From: Microbacterium sp. MYb72
Lineage (GTDB): Bacteria > Actinomycetota > Actinomycetes > Actinomycetales > Microbacteriaceae
Length of the DNA stretch: 49,581 bases
Direction: 5' to 3'
Assembly (NCBI RefSeq): GCF_002979415.1
Contig: NZ_PCOT01000031.1
Span: 1-49,581, forward strand
Shown: positions 7,146-16,190 of the stretch, piece by piece
Position numbering within the stretch: the first letter of the stretch is position 1
How the letters are laid out: each line of letters starts with the position of its first letter
Notes under the pieces: model-generated
Told to the model about the DNA's origin: nothing
Seen by the model: the letters and a program-made list of their open reading frames with translations, nothing else
Databases searched by the model: none
Position numbers and translations under genes: made by a program

Positions 7146-7950
7146 CGTCCGACTCGGCGCGGTGCAGGAGCACCGTCGATGCGGTGAGGTCGTCGAGGCG
7201 GATCGTCGTGACCGACTCGGGCGGCAGAGCCTCCCAGTCGTACCCGGAGACCCCCGTGGAGCCGATCAGCAGGGCGCCGTCGTCCGTGCGCGTCCAACGC
7301 AGAGCGAAGTAGTCCTCGTTGTGCTCCTCGGGCAGCAGCGGATGCTGCGCGATCTCGTCGAGGTCGTCGTCGGAGAGCACGCTGCGTGCGCTCGCGCGCA
7401 CCACGACCATCTGCTCCCGGTCGAGCATGATCGCATTGAGACTCGCGAGAGGGAAGACCTCGCGCAGCATGCGGGCCGCATCGGCCGTCGCCGCGGAGAG
7501 CGGGATGCCGAGCGCGAGCCGTTCGCGGATGAGGGCGAAGTACATCTCGCTGTCGGTCTCCCCGGTCATCTCGGCGAGGCTCTCGGGGGAGAGCAGGGCG
7601 CGGGCGCTCTCGATCGGCTTCAGCGAGCCGTTGTGCTCGAAGGCCACGGCGCCGCGGAGGAAAGGGTGAGCGTTGCGGTCGGCGATCTCGATGCCCGCTG
7701 TCGCCCACCGCAGGTGCACCATCGCAGCGCGGGCCATCGTGGTCGCCGCATCCTCGAAATCGGGGTCGGAGACCGCCGAGAGAGCGGACTTGCGCACCCC
7801 GGGCGCCTCGCCCCGGCGCTCGACCCCGGCCCAGCCCCAGCCGTCTCCGTGCAGGCGGGCGAGGGAGATCAGGCGCTCCATACCGGTGTCGCCGAGCTCG
7901 CGGCGCACCGACGACGGGGTGGGGGAGACGAAGGCGAAGAGGCGGCACAT
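7129..7950 (-). CDS. Class II glutamine amidotransferase
   Basis: A 273-residue N-terminal-nucleophile amidotransferase of the YafJ/EgtC type. Cys2 (MCRLFAF) would be the nucleophile after removal of Met1, so the start is fixed at 7950. Supporting motifs are HGDGWGWAG, HLRWATAG, HPF...EHNGS and ETDSE, which line the glutamine pocket. It has no synthetase domain of its own, so it either supplies ammonia to a partner or hydrolyses gamma-glutamyl compounds. Its convergent overlap with the transglutaminase of the ATP-grasp operon suggests, but does not prove, a functional link. The phosphoribosyltransferase gene is divergent on its other side, 50 bases away. Confidence 0.9.
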   Translation of the reverse strand: MCRLFAFVSPTPSSVRRELGDTGMERLISLARLHGDGWGWAGVERRGEAPGVRKSALSAVSDPDFEDAATTMARAAMVHLRWATAGIEIADRNAHPFLRGAVAFEHNGSLKPIESARALLSPESLAEMTGETDSEMYFALIRERLALGIPLSAATADAARMLREVFPLASLNAIMLDREQMVVVRASARSVLSDDDLDEIAQHPLLPEEHNEDYFALRWTRTDDGALLIGSTGVSGYDWEALPPESVTTIRLDDLTASTVLLHRAESDVTRAG

Positions 7951-8000
7951 GGTCCTTCGTTTGTAGCGCATCCTCCGACCCGGCGGCGTGACGCCCGTGC

Positions 8001-8528
8001 ATGAGCGAGAATGTACCGGTGACTGATGCATCGAACGAGCGCGAGACGCTCACCTGGGACGGCTTCGGATCCGCGACGCGCGACCTCGCGCGCAAGATCC
8101 TCGACAGCGGCTTCGAGCCGGAGGTCGTCGTGGCGATCGCTCGGGGCGGGCTGCTCCCGGCCGGCGCGATCGCGTACGGGCTCGGCGCGAAGAACTGCGG
8201 CGCGATCAACGTCGAGTTCTACACGGGTATCGGCACGGTGCTCGACGCTCCGGAGGTGCTGCCCCCAGAGCTCGACATGGCCTACCTCGACGGACGTCGC
8301 GTGCTCCTCGTCGACGATGTCGCCGACTCCGGACGCACCCTCGCGCTCGCCGTCGAGCTGCTGAAGGAGAAGGGCGCCGACGTGCGCTCCGTCACCATCT
8401 ACACGAAGCCGTCGACGATCATCCAGCCCGACTACGCCTGGAAGGACACCGATCTCTGGATCAACTTCCCGTGGTCGTTCCAGGGCACGGTGCGCGAAGA
8501 GGACCTGGGGCTCGCTCCCTCCGCCTGA
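8001..8528 (+). CDS. Phosphoribosyltransferase family protein
   Basis: A 175-residue type I phosphoribosyltransferase-fold protein. The PRPP-binding loop is VLLVDDVADSGRT (about residues 99-111), and the upstream VVVAIARGGLLPAG is the usual second element. It resembles the hypoxanthine/xanthine phosphoribosyltransferase-like proteins often called Gpt-like, but the base specificity is not clear. The start is uncertain: ATG 8001 has no clear ribosome binding site, and GTG 8019 (in frame) follows GAGAATGTACC, which could be a -10 element giving a leaderless message. Transcribed divergently from the amidotransferase. Confidence 0.85.
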   Translation: MSENVPVTDASNERETLTWDGFGSATRDLARKILDSGFEPEVVVAIARGGLLPAGAIAYGLGAKNCGAINVEFYTGIGTVLDAPEVLPPELDMAYLDGRRVLLVDDVADSGRTLALAVELLKEKGADVRSVTIYTKPSTIIQPDYAWKDTDLWINFPWSFQGTVREEDLGLAPSA

Positions 8529-8548
8529 CGTGGGACGTCGCGCTCAGA

Positions 8549-8571
8549 CTGCGCGGGACTCACCCGCGCAG
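8549..8571. terminator. Bidirectional hairpin terminator
   Basis: CTGCGCGGG at 8549-8557 and CCCGCGCAG at 8563-8571 form a perfect 9-bp stem with a 5-base loop. It lies between the convergent phosphoribosyltransferase and DNA ligase genes and contains the ligase stop codon (8560-8562) in its loop. Confidence 0.65.
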
Positions 8572-10083
8572 CAGAGCGCGCAGGGTCTGGATCGTGTCGG
8601 CGCCCTCGGGGGTCTTATCAGGTCGGTAGCCCTTGACGCGCGCGAAGCGCAGGGCGAGGCCGCCCGGATACCGCGGTGAGCGCTGCACGCCGTCGATCGC
8701 GATCTCGACGACCAGTTCGGGGCGCAGGAAGACAGCGGATGCCGTGCGCCTCTCCTCGTGCTGCGGGAAGGTCTCCGTCTGCCAGCGGAGCAGTTCGTCG
8801 GTGAGTCCTTTGAAGGTCTTGCCGACCATCACGAAGCCCCCTGGCTCGCCGAACTCCCCGTCGGGATCGCGTGCGCCGAGGTGCAGGTTCGACAGCCAGC
8901 CGCGGCGGCGCCCCGACCCCCATTCGGCGGCGAGCACCACGAGGTCGTACGTGAGCACCGGCTTGACCTTGACCCAGGACTTCCCGCGCCGGCCGGCGGC
9001 GTAGGGCGAGTCGATGCTCTTGACCACGACGCCCTCGTGGCCGGCGGCGAGAGCATCGCGGGAGAGCCGCTCTGCGGCGTCGGCGTCGCCCGTGACGATG
9101 CCGGGCATCCGCCAGCGTTCGGCGACCCGATCGAGTTCGGCCAGTCGCACCGAGAGCGGCTCGTCGATGAGGTCGCGTCCGTCGACGTGGAGCAGGTCGA
9201 AGAACCAGGGTCGCAGCGCGAGATCGCGCGAGGCCTCGGCGCCGAACCGCGACATGGTCTCCTGGAACGGGCGCGGGCCTCCGTCTTCATCGAGCGCCAG
9301 GGTCTCGCCGTCGAGGATGAGGTCGTGCGCCGGGAGGCCGCGCACGATCTCCACGATCTCGGGCACGCGGTGAGTGATGTCGGCGAGACTGCGCGTGAAC
9401 ACGCCGACCTCGTCTCCGTGCCGATGCACTTGGATGCGCGCGCCGTCGAGCTTGTACTCGACCGACGACTCTCCCGTCAGCTCCAGCGCCGCCGTCGGCG
9501 TCGCGGCGGTCGAGGCCAGCATCGGCAGCACGGGGCGGCCCAGGACGAGACCGACGTCGTCGAGCTCGTCGGGGGTGCCGGTGAGGGCGATCACCGCGGT
9601 GACGCCGAGGTCGCCCGACAGCATCGCCGCGCGGCGGACGGCGGCGGGAGGGCGGTCGGATGCCCGAGCGATCGCGTCGAGCAGGACGCCCGCGAGTGCG
9701 CCGGTGCGCAGCTCGCCGAGCATGGAGCGGGCGAGGAAGTCCCACTCGTCGGGCGTGGCCCGGGCGGCGAGAGCCGTGAGAAGCTCGTTGCGCGCGGTTG
9801 CGGATCCGGGGCCGGAGGCGCTCGCGAGCGCATCGAGCGCACCGTCGACCTCCAAGATGGTGAGCGTGGATGCCGCCGCGTGCGTGACCTCGAGCGTGAC
9901 GATCCCTCGCCAGCCGACCCCCAGTCGTCCCTGTCGCGGTGCGGCGAGCAGCAGGCCGACGAGAACCGGGAGCTCCTCCGCTTCTGTCTCGGCGAGAAGC
10001 GCGGCGAGCGTGTCGATCTTCGCGAGCCGCGACCGCGTGGCTGAGATCGTCCGGGTCTTGTCGACGACGTCCGCGAGCTTCAT
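8560..10083 (-). CDS. ATP-dependent DNA ligase (LigB type)
   Basis: A 507-residue ATP-dependent DNA ligase. The lysine nucleophile motif is YKLDGARIQVH (about residue 210), followed by the other nucleotidyltransferase motifs (DLILDGETLA, FFDLLHVDG, EGVVVKSID and SWVKVKP). A helical DNA-binding domain occupies roughly the first 190 residues and an OB-fold the last 150. This length and order match mycobacterial LigB-like enzymes rather than the shorter LigC. It seals nicks using ATP and is accessory to the NAD-dependent LigA expected elsewhere. No Ku gene is nearby, so a role in end joining is not supported. ATG 10083 is where the family similarity begins. Monocistronic. Confidence 0.92.
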   Translation of the reverse strand: MKLADVVDKTRTISATRSRLAKIDTLAALLAETEAEELPVLVGLLLAAPRQGRLGVGWRGIVTLEVTHAAASTLTILEVDGALDALASASGPGSATARNELLTALAARATPDEWDFLARSMLGELRTGALAGVLLDAIARASDRPPAAVRRAAMLSGDLGVTAVIALTGTPDELDDVGLVLGRPVLPMLASTAATPTAALELTGESSVEYKLDGARIQVHRHGDEVGVFTRSLADITHRVPEIVEIVRGLPAHDLILDGETLALDEDGGPRPFQETMSRFGAEASRDLALRPWFFDLLHVDGRDLIDEPLSVRLAELDRVAERWRMPGIVTGDADAAERLSRDALAAGHEGVVVKSIDSPYAAGRRGKSWVKVKPVLTYDLVVLAAEWGSGRRRGWLSNLHLGARDPDGEFGEPGGFVMVGKTFKGLTDELLRWQTETFPQHEERRTASAVFLRPELVVEIAIDGVQRSPRYPGGLALRFARVKGYRPDKTPEGADTIQTLRALLRG

Positions 10084-10170
10084 CACTGCAGTCTGGCACC
10101 GGCCTCCGACATCCGACCAGCGGGATCGACCTGCGCATCCGCTGTCGGAGCCCCATGCCAGACTGGCTCC

Positions 10171-10572
10171 ATGATCGTCGAGAGCACCGCGCCGGGCCGA
10201 GGAGCGTTCGGCGAGCCCGTCACGCTCCTTGGAATCAGCGGCGAGCACTCCCTGAGATCGCTGTTGCGCTTCCTCGTCGAGCACGAGGTGGGTCTCTACG
10301 TCGCCCATCGGGAGCGCTCAGCGACCCTGCAGATCCTCACTCCCGCAGACCTCGTCAAGGGTGTGGAGACAGGACGCTACGGCCACGAGCCGCGTGCGCT
10401 CCCGGCGTCCCCCGTCATCGACGGGGCCTATGCCCGTGCCGTGGAGGCCTTCGACGACGAGCTGTACTTCGTCTTCCTCGACGACGTCCGGATCCACGCA
10501 CTCGACGACATCATCGTGGTCGAGCCGCACTCGCGCCTCCGGCTCGTGCGGCTCGTCGCGCTCACCGGATAG
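10171..10572 (+). CDS. Hypothetical protein, 133 residues, coupled to DUF4132 gene
   Basis: I do not recognise this protein. It is a compact mixed alpha/beta, acidic protein without signal peptide or membrane segment. Two features stand out: a stretch of FVFLDDVRIHALDDIIVVEP near the C-terminus, suggesting alternating beta strands, and a central VEAFDDELYF. Its TAG stop (10570-10572) touches the AGGAG ribosome binding site of the next gene, and the gap to that gene's GTG is 7 bases, so the two are almost certainly co-transcribed and possibly act together. Confidence 0.75.
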   Translation: MIVESTAPGRGAFGEPVTLLGISGEHSLRSLLRFLVEHEVGLYVAHRERSATLQILTPADLVKGVETGRYGHEPRALPASPVIDGAYARAVEAFDDELYFVFLDDVRIHALDDIIVVEPHSRLRLVRLVALTG

Positions 10573-10579
10573 GAGCACC

Positions 10580-13500
10580 GTGCTGACTGCCGAGCAGGCG
10601 ACCGAGGAACTGAGCAGGTTCTGCTCGTGCGACAAGGAGGGCGTGCCGCGCCCGGTCGACGTGCACGGATGGGGCGCTCCGCGTCTCGCCCGCCGCATCG
10701 CCGACCACCTGAACGTCAGCAGCGGGGCCCACGACCCCGAAGCTGCAGAGGCGGTGCGGGCCACGGCGCGGGCCCTCGCAGACGAGCTCGACGCGCTCGA
10801 CGACCGTGCGCGCACGAAGGCGCTCAAGGCGCTGTGTCCGTCGGTCGGCGCCGAGCTCTCGTCCTGGTGGGTGTGGTCGCGATCACGGCCCTACGTGCAG
10901 GGGTCCTGGAGTAGCGCACCGTATCGTTCCACGGACCTCCGGTTCACCCTGCCATCGAGGTGGGAGAGACTCGTCTCGCTGATCCGTCATGTCACCCACT
11001 ATCCGCAGCCGATCGAGTGGCACGCGACCTGGCTGCTGCACCTCCCCGAGCATCCGCGACTCGGAGACTTCGTCGCATCCGCTGTCGACGCGGGCAACGC
11101 CGCAGTCCGCCGCATCCTCGTCGAGGGCATCTCGGGATCGCATGCGGTCGCCGGTCCATCGGCTCATGCCTACGTCGCCCTGCTCGCGGCAGACGACGCC
11201 GGCGCCTGGGACCTCGTGGTCGGCCAGCTGCTCGACGCCGGACGTGCGGAGGGCCTTCGGCAGACGATCCTCGACGCGCTCGACGTCGCGCACCCCGGAG
11301 CGATCGAACGTGTGCTCGGCACCGTGGCCGACGAGGGGCTCATCCGCTTCTCGAGCTCGATCCGCGCGCTGTCGCGGTGGGTCGACGAGGAGCTGACCGT
11401 GCGCGATGCGGTGCGCGCAGACGCGGCCGTCGCGACGATCGTCCGATTCCTGCGCACTCCGCCGACGTCCGACGACCTCCGCGCGGGGAGTCGCATCGAG
11501 GCCTATCTCGGTCTGTGGACCCTCGCGGTGCGCGACATCGGCGTGGCGATCGGTGCGGCGGCGGAACTCATGGACGACGACGATGCGGGGCTGCGGCTCG
11601 CTGCGTCGCGGATGCTGGTCAGGCTCGGGCACCCGTCGATCGTCGACGCACTGGCCCGCGGCCTCGAAGACGACGACCCGGCGGTGTTCGCGGTGGCGCT
11701 CGCCGCCTGGCCCGCGCACCACGCCGCAGCGCACCGGGAGTGCACGTTGACGGCCGCCGCGGCCCGTGGACTGCGTGAGCGCAGCGGCCGGCTGACCTCC
11801 CCGCTCGCGGTCGACATCGGGATCATGGCGCCGCGCATGGTGACGCTGAAGAAGACCGACATCATCGACGTCGTCGCGGTGTACTCCGACACCGACGAGA
11901 TCGACATCGCGACCGCGTCGCCTGACGTGCGTCGAGGAGCGGCGGCGAGGTACGCGAAGAACCTCGAAGGCCATCGGGCCGACCTCTTCAGGCTCCTTCT
12001 CGACCCGTCGTCCCAGGTGAGGAGCGTCGCGCATCGGGGCTTCGCCGTCGAGTCGATCACGGACGACGAGGCGAGGGAGCTGGAGCGCGCGCTCACCCGC
12101 AAGGCCGACGACATCCGAAAGTGCGCGCTGCGGCTCCTGCAGCTGCAGGGGCAGGAGGGCGTCATCGCGTCGGTGGAGCGGCTTCGCGCCGGTACGCCGG
12201 ATCAGCGGCGGGCCGCGGAGGATCTCGCGCAGATGGCAGGACTCGGGAGGAAGACCGACCCCGTGGCGCCTCAGGACAGCGCTGGCGCGTTCTCCGATCG
12301 TCCGGCCGCGCTCCGATTCGGAGTCGAGGAGCGCACGCCGGCCGTGCGTCCTCAGGCGCCATCGAGGTCGCGATGGGACGGCTACCACCCCGGAGCGCGC
12401 CGAATCTGGCTGTCTTTCGAGGCATGGATGGACGAGCACTCCGACGTCGAGGTGCAGTCGAATCACGGCGTCCAGCTGCTCGCCAACGTGCAGGGGCACG
12501 AGCTCCGCACGGGCGATGACGGGACCATGCCTCTCGCCGAACTGGTCGATCCCTGGTGGGAGCGGGTGCGCGGCGACCTGATCGACGGCGGTGTGGAGCT
12601 GGCTCTGCTCTCCATCCTGAACGCGGATCAGGACGCGATGGGCCTGCGGATCCTCGGCGACATCGGACGTGACCGCGGCGATGCACAGGGATCGTTGCGG
12701 GTCGCTCTGATCGACCACCTCGCCCGCAGGGAGCGGCGTGCGACGTGGGCGGACCCGATGATCGATCTGCTGGCGCTCCTGGCCGCAGAACTGCCGACCG
12801 GCCGGTTCCTCGGGCCCAGGAACGTCCGCTTCGGCGAAGACCGGAGACGCATCGGCAGCGACCCCCGCGAGGGTGGCATGTTCGGCCGCGTGTCCGGCTA
12901 CCTGGACCCGACGTCCCTCGACGACCAACGGCTCCGCCGACTCTGGGGCATCCTCCGCTTCGTCGACGAACCAGAGGGAGCCGTCGACCAATGGGACGGT
13001 CCGAAAGTCGAGTGGAGCGACCCTTGGTATCGCAACGAGGTCGACGTGTCGGTCGATCAGCCGTTCCGGTTCCGGCCGCCGCTCGAGGTGGTGCGCACCG
13101 CGTTCGAGCGTGGCATCGCGACCCGTGCCGATCTGGTCGACTGGGCGTTCGTGCGGCCCCTGCGGCAGAGCGAGCTGCGTGGTCTCGAGACCAATCCGCT
13201 CGCCAGGCTCAGCGGCATCACCGGGGCCGCCGCCGCCACGCAGAGCGTGGTCGATGACGTGCAGCGTGCCGTCGTCGAACTGGAGCTCCCGCGCGGCGAC
13301 CAGATGACGAAGTACTCCCGGATGGCGATGTCGTTGCAGAGGGTCACTGGAGCGGAGACGCTCGTCGCGACGGTGAAAGCCCTGGGGCGCCGTCCGATTC
13401 CGCGGCGACACCTGTACGCGGAGGACAGGGAGGAGGTCTTCGCCCACCTGATCCGCGTGCACCACCCGGCGAGTGACGAGACGGCGGAATCCGTGGCGAA

Positions 13501-15367
13501 GGCGTTCGCCACCGCAAAGATCCCCGAGAGCAGGGTGATCGAGACTGCCGTGTACTCGCCGCAGTGGGCCGAGGTCTTCGAGGAGCACCTGGGCTGGCCG
13601 GGGTTCGCTTCGGCTGTCTGGTGGCTCCACGCGCACACTCCGGTCGACACCCATGAGATCAACCGAGATATCCGCGCTTATCGGGGGCGGGAGATCGCGA
13701 GGCGGACCGCGGTGCCGTCGGACGATCGGGAGCGCGGCTGCGCGGACGCCGAGTGGTTCCACCGGTTCCACGCCGAGCTCGGCGACGATCGCCTCGACCG
13801 TGTGCTCAAGGCCGCGAAGTACGCCTCGGTGGCAGGCGAGCACAAACAGGCGGAGCTGTTCGCAAACGTCCTCCGAGGCCGCGTCGGCGAGGAGGAGCTG
13901 CTCGCTCGGATGCACGAGAAACGCCACCAGGATGCCGTGCGCGCGTATGGGCTGCTGCCGCTCGCCGACGAGCCCGAGGTGCTGCTGCAGCGGTACGAGG
14001 TGCTGCGCGCGTTCGTGAGCACCGGCAAGACCAACGGCGCGCAGCGTCGCGCCACCGAGACCGCAGCTGTGCACACCGCGCTCGAGAACCTCGCCCGCTC
14101 CGCGGGATATCGTGACCCGCTGCGGCTGACCTGGGCCATGGAAGCGCGCACGGCGACAGACCTCCTGCACGGCCCCGTCGCCGCCACGGACGGAGACCTG
14201 ACGGTGAGCCTGTCGATCGACGCGCAGGGGATGCCGACGATCGCGGTGGACCGCGCCGGGAAGCCCCTCGCGTCGGTGCCGGCCGCGAGCCGGAAGGTCG
14301 AGCGCATCGAGGCTCTCCGAAACCGCGCCGCAGAACTCAAGAAGCAGGCGCAGCGTATGCGGTCTTCGCTCGAGGCCGCCTGCGTCCTCGGCGACGTGTT
14401 CGAGGCAGGGGAGATCGCGCTCCTGACCTCTCATCCGCAGCTCAGCAGGATGCTGGCCGACCTCGTGCTGGTCGACGGCGAGGGACGCGTCGGGTTCCTC
14501 AGCGGAGCCGGGGACGAGCTCGTTCGTGCCGACGGCACCGCGTTCGAGCCGGTCGGCGGACTGCGGATCGCTCACCCTCTCGATCTGCTGGCGAGTGGAG
14601 ACTGGCCCGACCTGCAGCATGAGGTCATGACGCGGGGCCGGCCGCAGCCGTTCAAGCAGGTGTTCCGCGAACTCTATGTGCCGACGGAGAACGAGAAGGG
14701 CGAGGGCGGAGTATCGTCTCGCCGTTACGCGGGCCACCAGATCGACGCCCGTCGCGCCTCCGGGCTGTTCACCGCCAGGGGGTGGATGCGAGACTACGGG
14801 ATCGGTTATGAGCGCACCTTCCACAACGAGAAGATCCACGTGTTCTGCAACGTCGACGACGGGTGGGACACAGCAGCGGGGGCCGAAGACGCAACGGTGA
14901 GCGATGTGCGGTTCGGTCCGGCGGGAAGCCACCGCGCGATCCCGCTGGACGAGGTGCCGCCGCGCGTGTACTCCGAGACCATGCGGGATCTGGACCTCGT
15001 GGTGTCGGTCGCCCACTCGAGCGGCGTCGATCCCCAGAGTTCAGAGTCGACTATCGAGGCGAGGCGGCGGATCGTCGAGGAGACCTGTCTCCTGCTCGGA
15101 CTCGAGAACATCGAGGTCTCCGGGCATCACGTCCGGGTGAAGGGGGCACTGGGCGTGTACTCCGTGCATCTGGGGTCGGGGATCGTGCACCGCATCCCCG
15201 GGAACACCCTGTTCATCATCCCGGTCGGGGGGCAGCACAGGGGACGAGTCTTCCTGCCCTTCGTCGACGACGACCCGCGCACCGCCGAGGTCGTCTCCAA
15301 GGTGGTGATGCTGGCGAGCGACGACAAGATCAAGGATCCGACGATCGTGAGCCAGCTTGTGCGCTGA
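10580..15367 (+). CDS. DUF4132 domain protein (MolR/YehI-like giant)
   Basis: A 1595-residue protein. Residues about 1-560 are helical with HEAT-like repeats (for example LRLAASRMLVRLGHPSIVDAL). Residues about 1190-1410 carry the DUF4132 core, recognised by FKQVFRELYVPT, RYAGHQIDARR and ARGWM. Residues about 1460-1590 (YSETMRDLDLVVSVA ... PGNTLFIIP ... VFLPFVDDDP) match the C-terminal domain commonly attached to DUF4132. Function is unknown; E. coli MolR/YehI relatives have been linked loosely to regulation. GTG 10580 follows AGGAG with a 4-base spacer and overlaps nothing else; long upstream in-frame extension is the shadow of the preceding gene. It has no transmembrane segment and no recognisable nuclease or ATPase motif that I can see. 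Confidence 0.85.
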   Translation: MLTAEQATEELSRFCSCDKEGVPRPVDVHGWGAPRLARRIADHLNVSSGAHDPEAAEAVRATARALADELDALDDRARTKALKALCPSVGAELSSWWVWSRSRPYVQGSWSSAPYRSTDLRFTLPSRWERLVSLIRHVTHYPQPIEWHATWLLHLPEHPRLGDFVASAVDAGNAAVRRILVEGISGSHAVAGPSAHAYVALLAADDAGAWDLVVGQLLDAGRAEGLRQTILDALDVAHPGAIERVLGTVADEGLIRFSSSIRALSRWVDEELTVRDAVRADAAVATIVRFLRTPPTSDDLRAGSRIEAYLGLWTLAVRDIGVAIGAAAELMDDDDAGLRLAASRMLVRLGHPSIVDALARGLEDDDPAVFAVALAAWPAHHAAAHRECTLTAAAARGLRERSGRLTSPLAVDIGIMAPRMVTLKKTDIIDVVAVYSDTDEIDIATASPDVRRGAAARYAKNLEGHRADLFRLLLDPSSQVRSVAHRGFAVESITDDEARELERALTRKADDIRKCALRLLQLQGQEGVIASVERLRAGTPDQRRAAEDLAQMAGLGRKTDPVAPQDSAGAFSDRPAALRFGVEERTPAVRPQAPSRSRWDGYHPGARRIWLSFEAWMDEHSDVEVQSNHGVQLLANVQGHELRTGDDGTMPLAELVDPWWERVRGDLIDGGVELALLSILNADQDAMGLRILGDIGRDRGDAQGSLRVALIDHLARRERRATWADPMIDLLALLAAELPTGRFLGPRNVRFGEDRRRIGSDPREGGMFGRVSGYLDPTSLDDQRLRRLWGILRFVDEPEGAVDQWDGPKVEWSDPWYRNEVDVSVDQPFRFRPPLEVVRTAFERGIATRADLVDWAFVRPLRQSELRGLETNPLARLSGITGAAAATQSVVDDVQRAVVELELPRGDQMTKYSRMAMSLQRVTGAETLVATVKALGRRPIPRRHLYAEDREEVFAHLIRVHHPASDETAESVAKAFATAKIPESRVIETAVYSPQWAEVFEEHLGWPGFASAVWWLHAHTPVDTHEINRDIRAYRGREIARRTAVPSDDRERGCADAEWFHRFHAELGDDRLDRVLKAAKYASVAGEHKQAELFANVLRGRVGEEELLARMHEKRHQDAVRAYGLLPLADEPEVLLQRYEVLRAFVSTGKTNGAQRRATETAAVHTALENLARSAGYRDPLRLTWAMEARTATDLLHGPVAATDGDLTVSLSIDAQGMPTIAVDRAGKPLASVPAASRKVERIEALRNRAAELKKQAQRMRSSLEAACVLGDVFEAGEIALLTSHPQLSRMLADLVLVDGEGRVGFLSGAGDELVRADGTAFEPVGGLRIAHPLDLLASGDWPDLQHEVMTRGRPQPFKQVFRELYVPTENEKGEGGVSSRRYAGHQIDARRASGLFTARGWMRDYGIGYERTFHNEKIHVFCNVDDGWDTAAGAEDATVSDVRFGPAGSHRAIPLDEVPPRVYSETMRDLDLVVSVAHSSGVDPQSSESTIEARRRIVEETCLLLGLENIEVSGHHVRVKGALGVYSVHLGSGIVHRIPGNTLFIIPVGGQHRGRVFLPFVDDDPRTAEVVSKVVMLASDDKIKDPTIVSQLVR

Positions 15368-15406
15368 GTCGCGAGGCCCCACAGGCGCCGCGGTCCTCCC
15401 GTCGTG

Positions 15407-16177
15407 TCAGCGGCCGCGGAACTCCGGCTTCCGCTTCTCCTGGAACGCCGCGAAGCCCTCGCGGTAGTCGTCGGTGTCGCAGAGCGCGGCCTGGGCGGCG
15501 TTCTCGATGCCCACCGCATCCCACAGCGCGAGGCGCTCGTCGCGGATCCGTGCGACGAGCCGCTTGCTCGCGAGGAACGCGGCCGTGGCTCCACGGGCCG
15601 CGGCGGTCGCGGCATCCGTCGTCGCCTGCGCCACCTCGTCGTCGGGGAGCACCCGGGAGAAGAGGCCGGACTGCACCGCCTCCGTGCCGCTCATCAGACG
15701 CCCGGTGTAGATGAGATCGAGCGTCTTGTGGGCGCCGAGGCGGTCGAGGAAGAGCGCGTGGCCGCCCGAGTCGAGTGTGGCGCCGAGAGCCGCGAACGGC
15801 GAGCCGATCTTCGCGGACTCCGCCACGTACACGACATCGGTGGCGATGAGGAGCCCGAGCCCCACACCGAGGCATGCTCCGTGGGCGGTGGCGAAGGTCG
15901 GCGCGGGGAACCGCGACATCCGCTGCAGGAGCGGGGTCACGAGGCCGTCGAGGTAGCCGATGACGTCGTCATCCCTCGGATCCACGCCGGAGATGTCGCG
16001 GCCGGCGCAGAACGCCCGGCCCTCGCCGCGGAGCACCAGGGCGCGCACGCCTGCGGCCTCCGCCTCGTCGTAGGCCATGCCCAGGCCGTGCAGCGCCTGC
16101 TCGTCGAGCGCGTTGAGGCGCGACGGCGCGTTCAGCACGATGGTGGCGACGTCGTCGTGGATGCTCAGGTCGATCAT
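15407..16177 (-). CDS. paaG: PaaG, epoxyphenylacetyl-CoA isomerase (crotonase family)
   Basis: A 256-residue crotonase-fold protein, last gene of the paaABCDE operon. The oxyanion-hole elements are FCAGRDIS and HGACLGVGLGL. Hydratases have two catalytic glutamates, but here the corresponding positions are GVGLGLLIATD and SPFAALGATLDSGG. The retained Asp of LDSGG aligns with the catalytic Asp of E. coli PaaG (PDCGG), so an isomerase converting the ring 1,2-epoxide to oxepin-CoA is more likely than a hydratase. The gene starts 13 bases after paaE ends, the only gap in an otherwise overlapping operon. Alternative: a PaaB-type enoyl-CoA hydratase annotation, which the missing glutamates argue against. 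Confidence 0.8.
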   Translation of the reverse strand: MIDLSIHDDVATIVLNAPSRLNALDEQALHGLGMAYDEAEAAGVRALVLRGEGRAFCAGRDISGVDPRDDDVIGYLDGLVTPLLQRMSRFPAPTFATAHGACLGVGLGLLIATDVVYVAESAKIGSPFAALGATLDSGGHALFLDRLGAHKTLDLIYTGRLMSGTEAVQSGLFSRVLPDDEVAQATTDAATAAARGATAAFLASKRLVARIRDERLALWDAVGIENAAQAALCDTDDYREGFAAFQEKRKPEFRGR

Positions 16178-16190
16178 CGGATGCTCCGCT

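Noticed and set aside
8560..10083. DNA ligase as part of a non-homologous end-joining operon
   Set aside because: No Ku gene or polymerase/nuclease domain is in the window, and the domain layout fits a stand-alone LigB-like enzyme.
10883..15016. Very long open frame antisense to the DUF4132 gene
   Set aside because: It has the Arg/Ala/Gly-biased composition of a high-GC antisense shadow and no recognisable motif; the sense frame has clear domain motifs.
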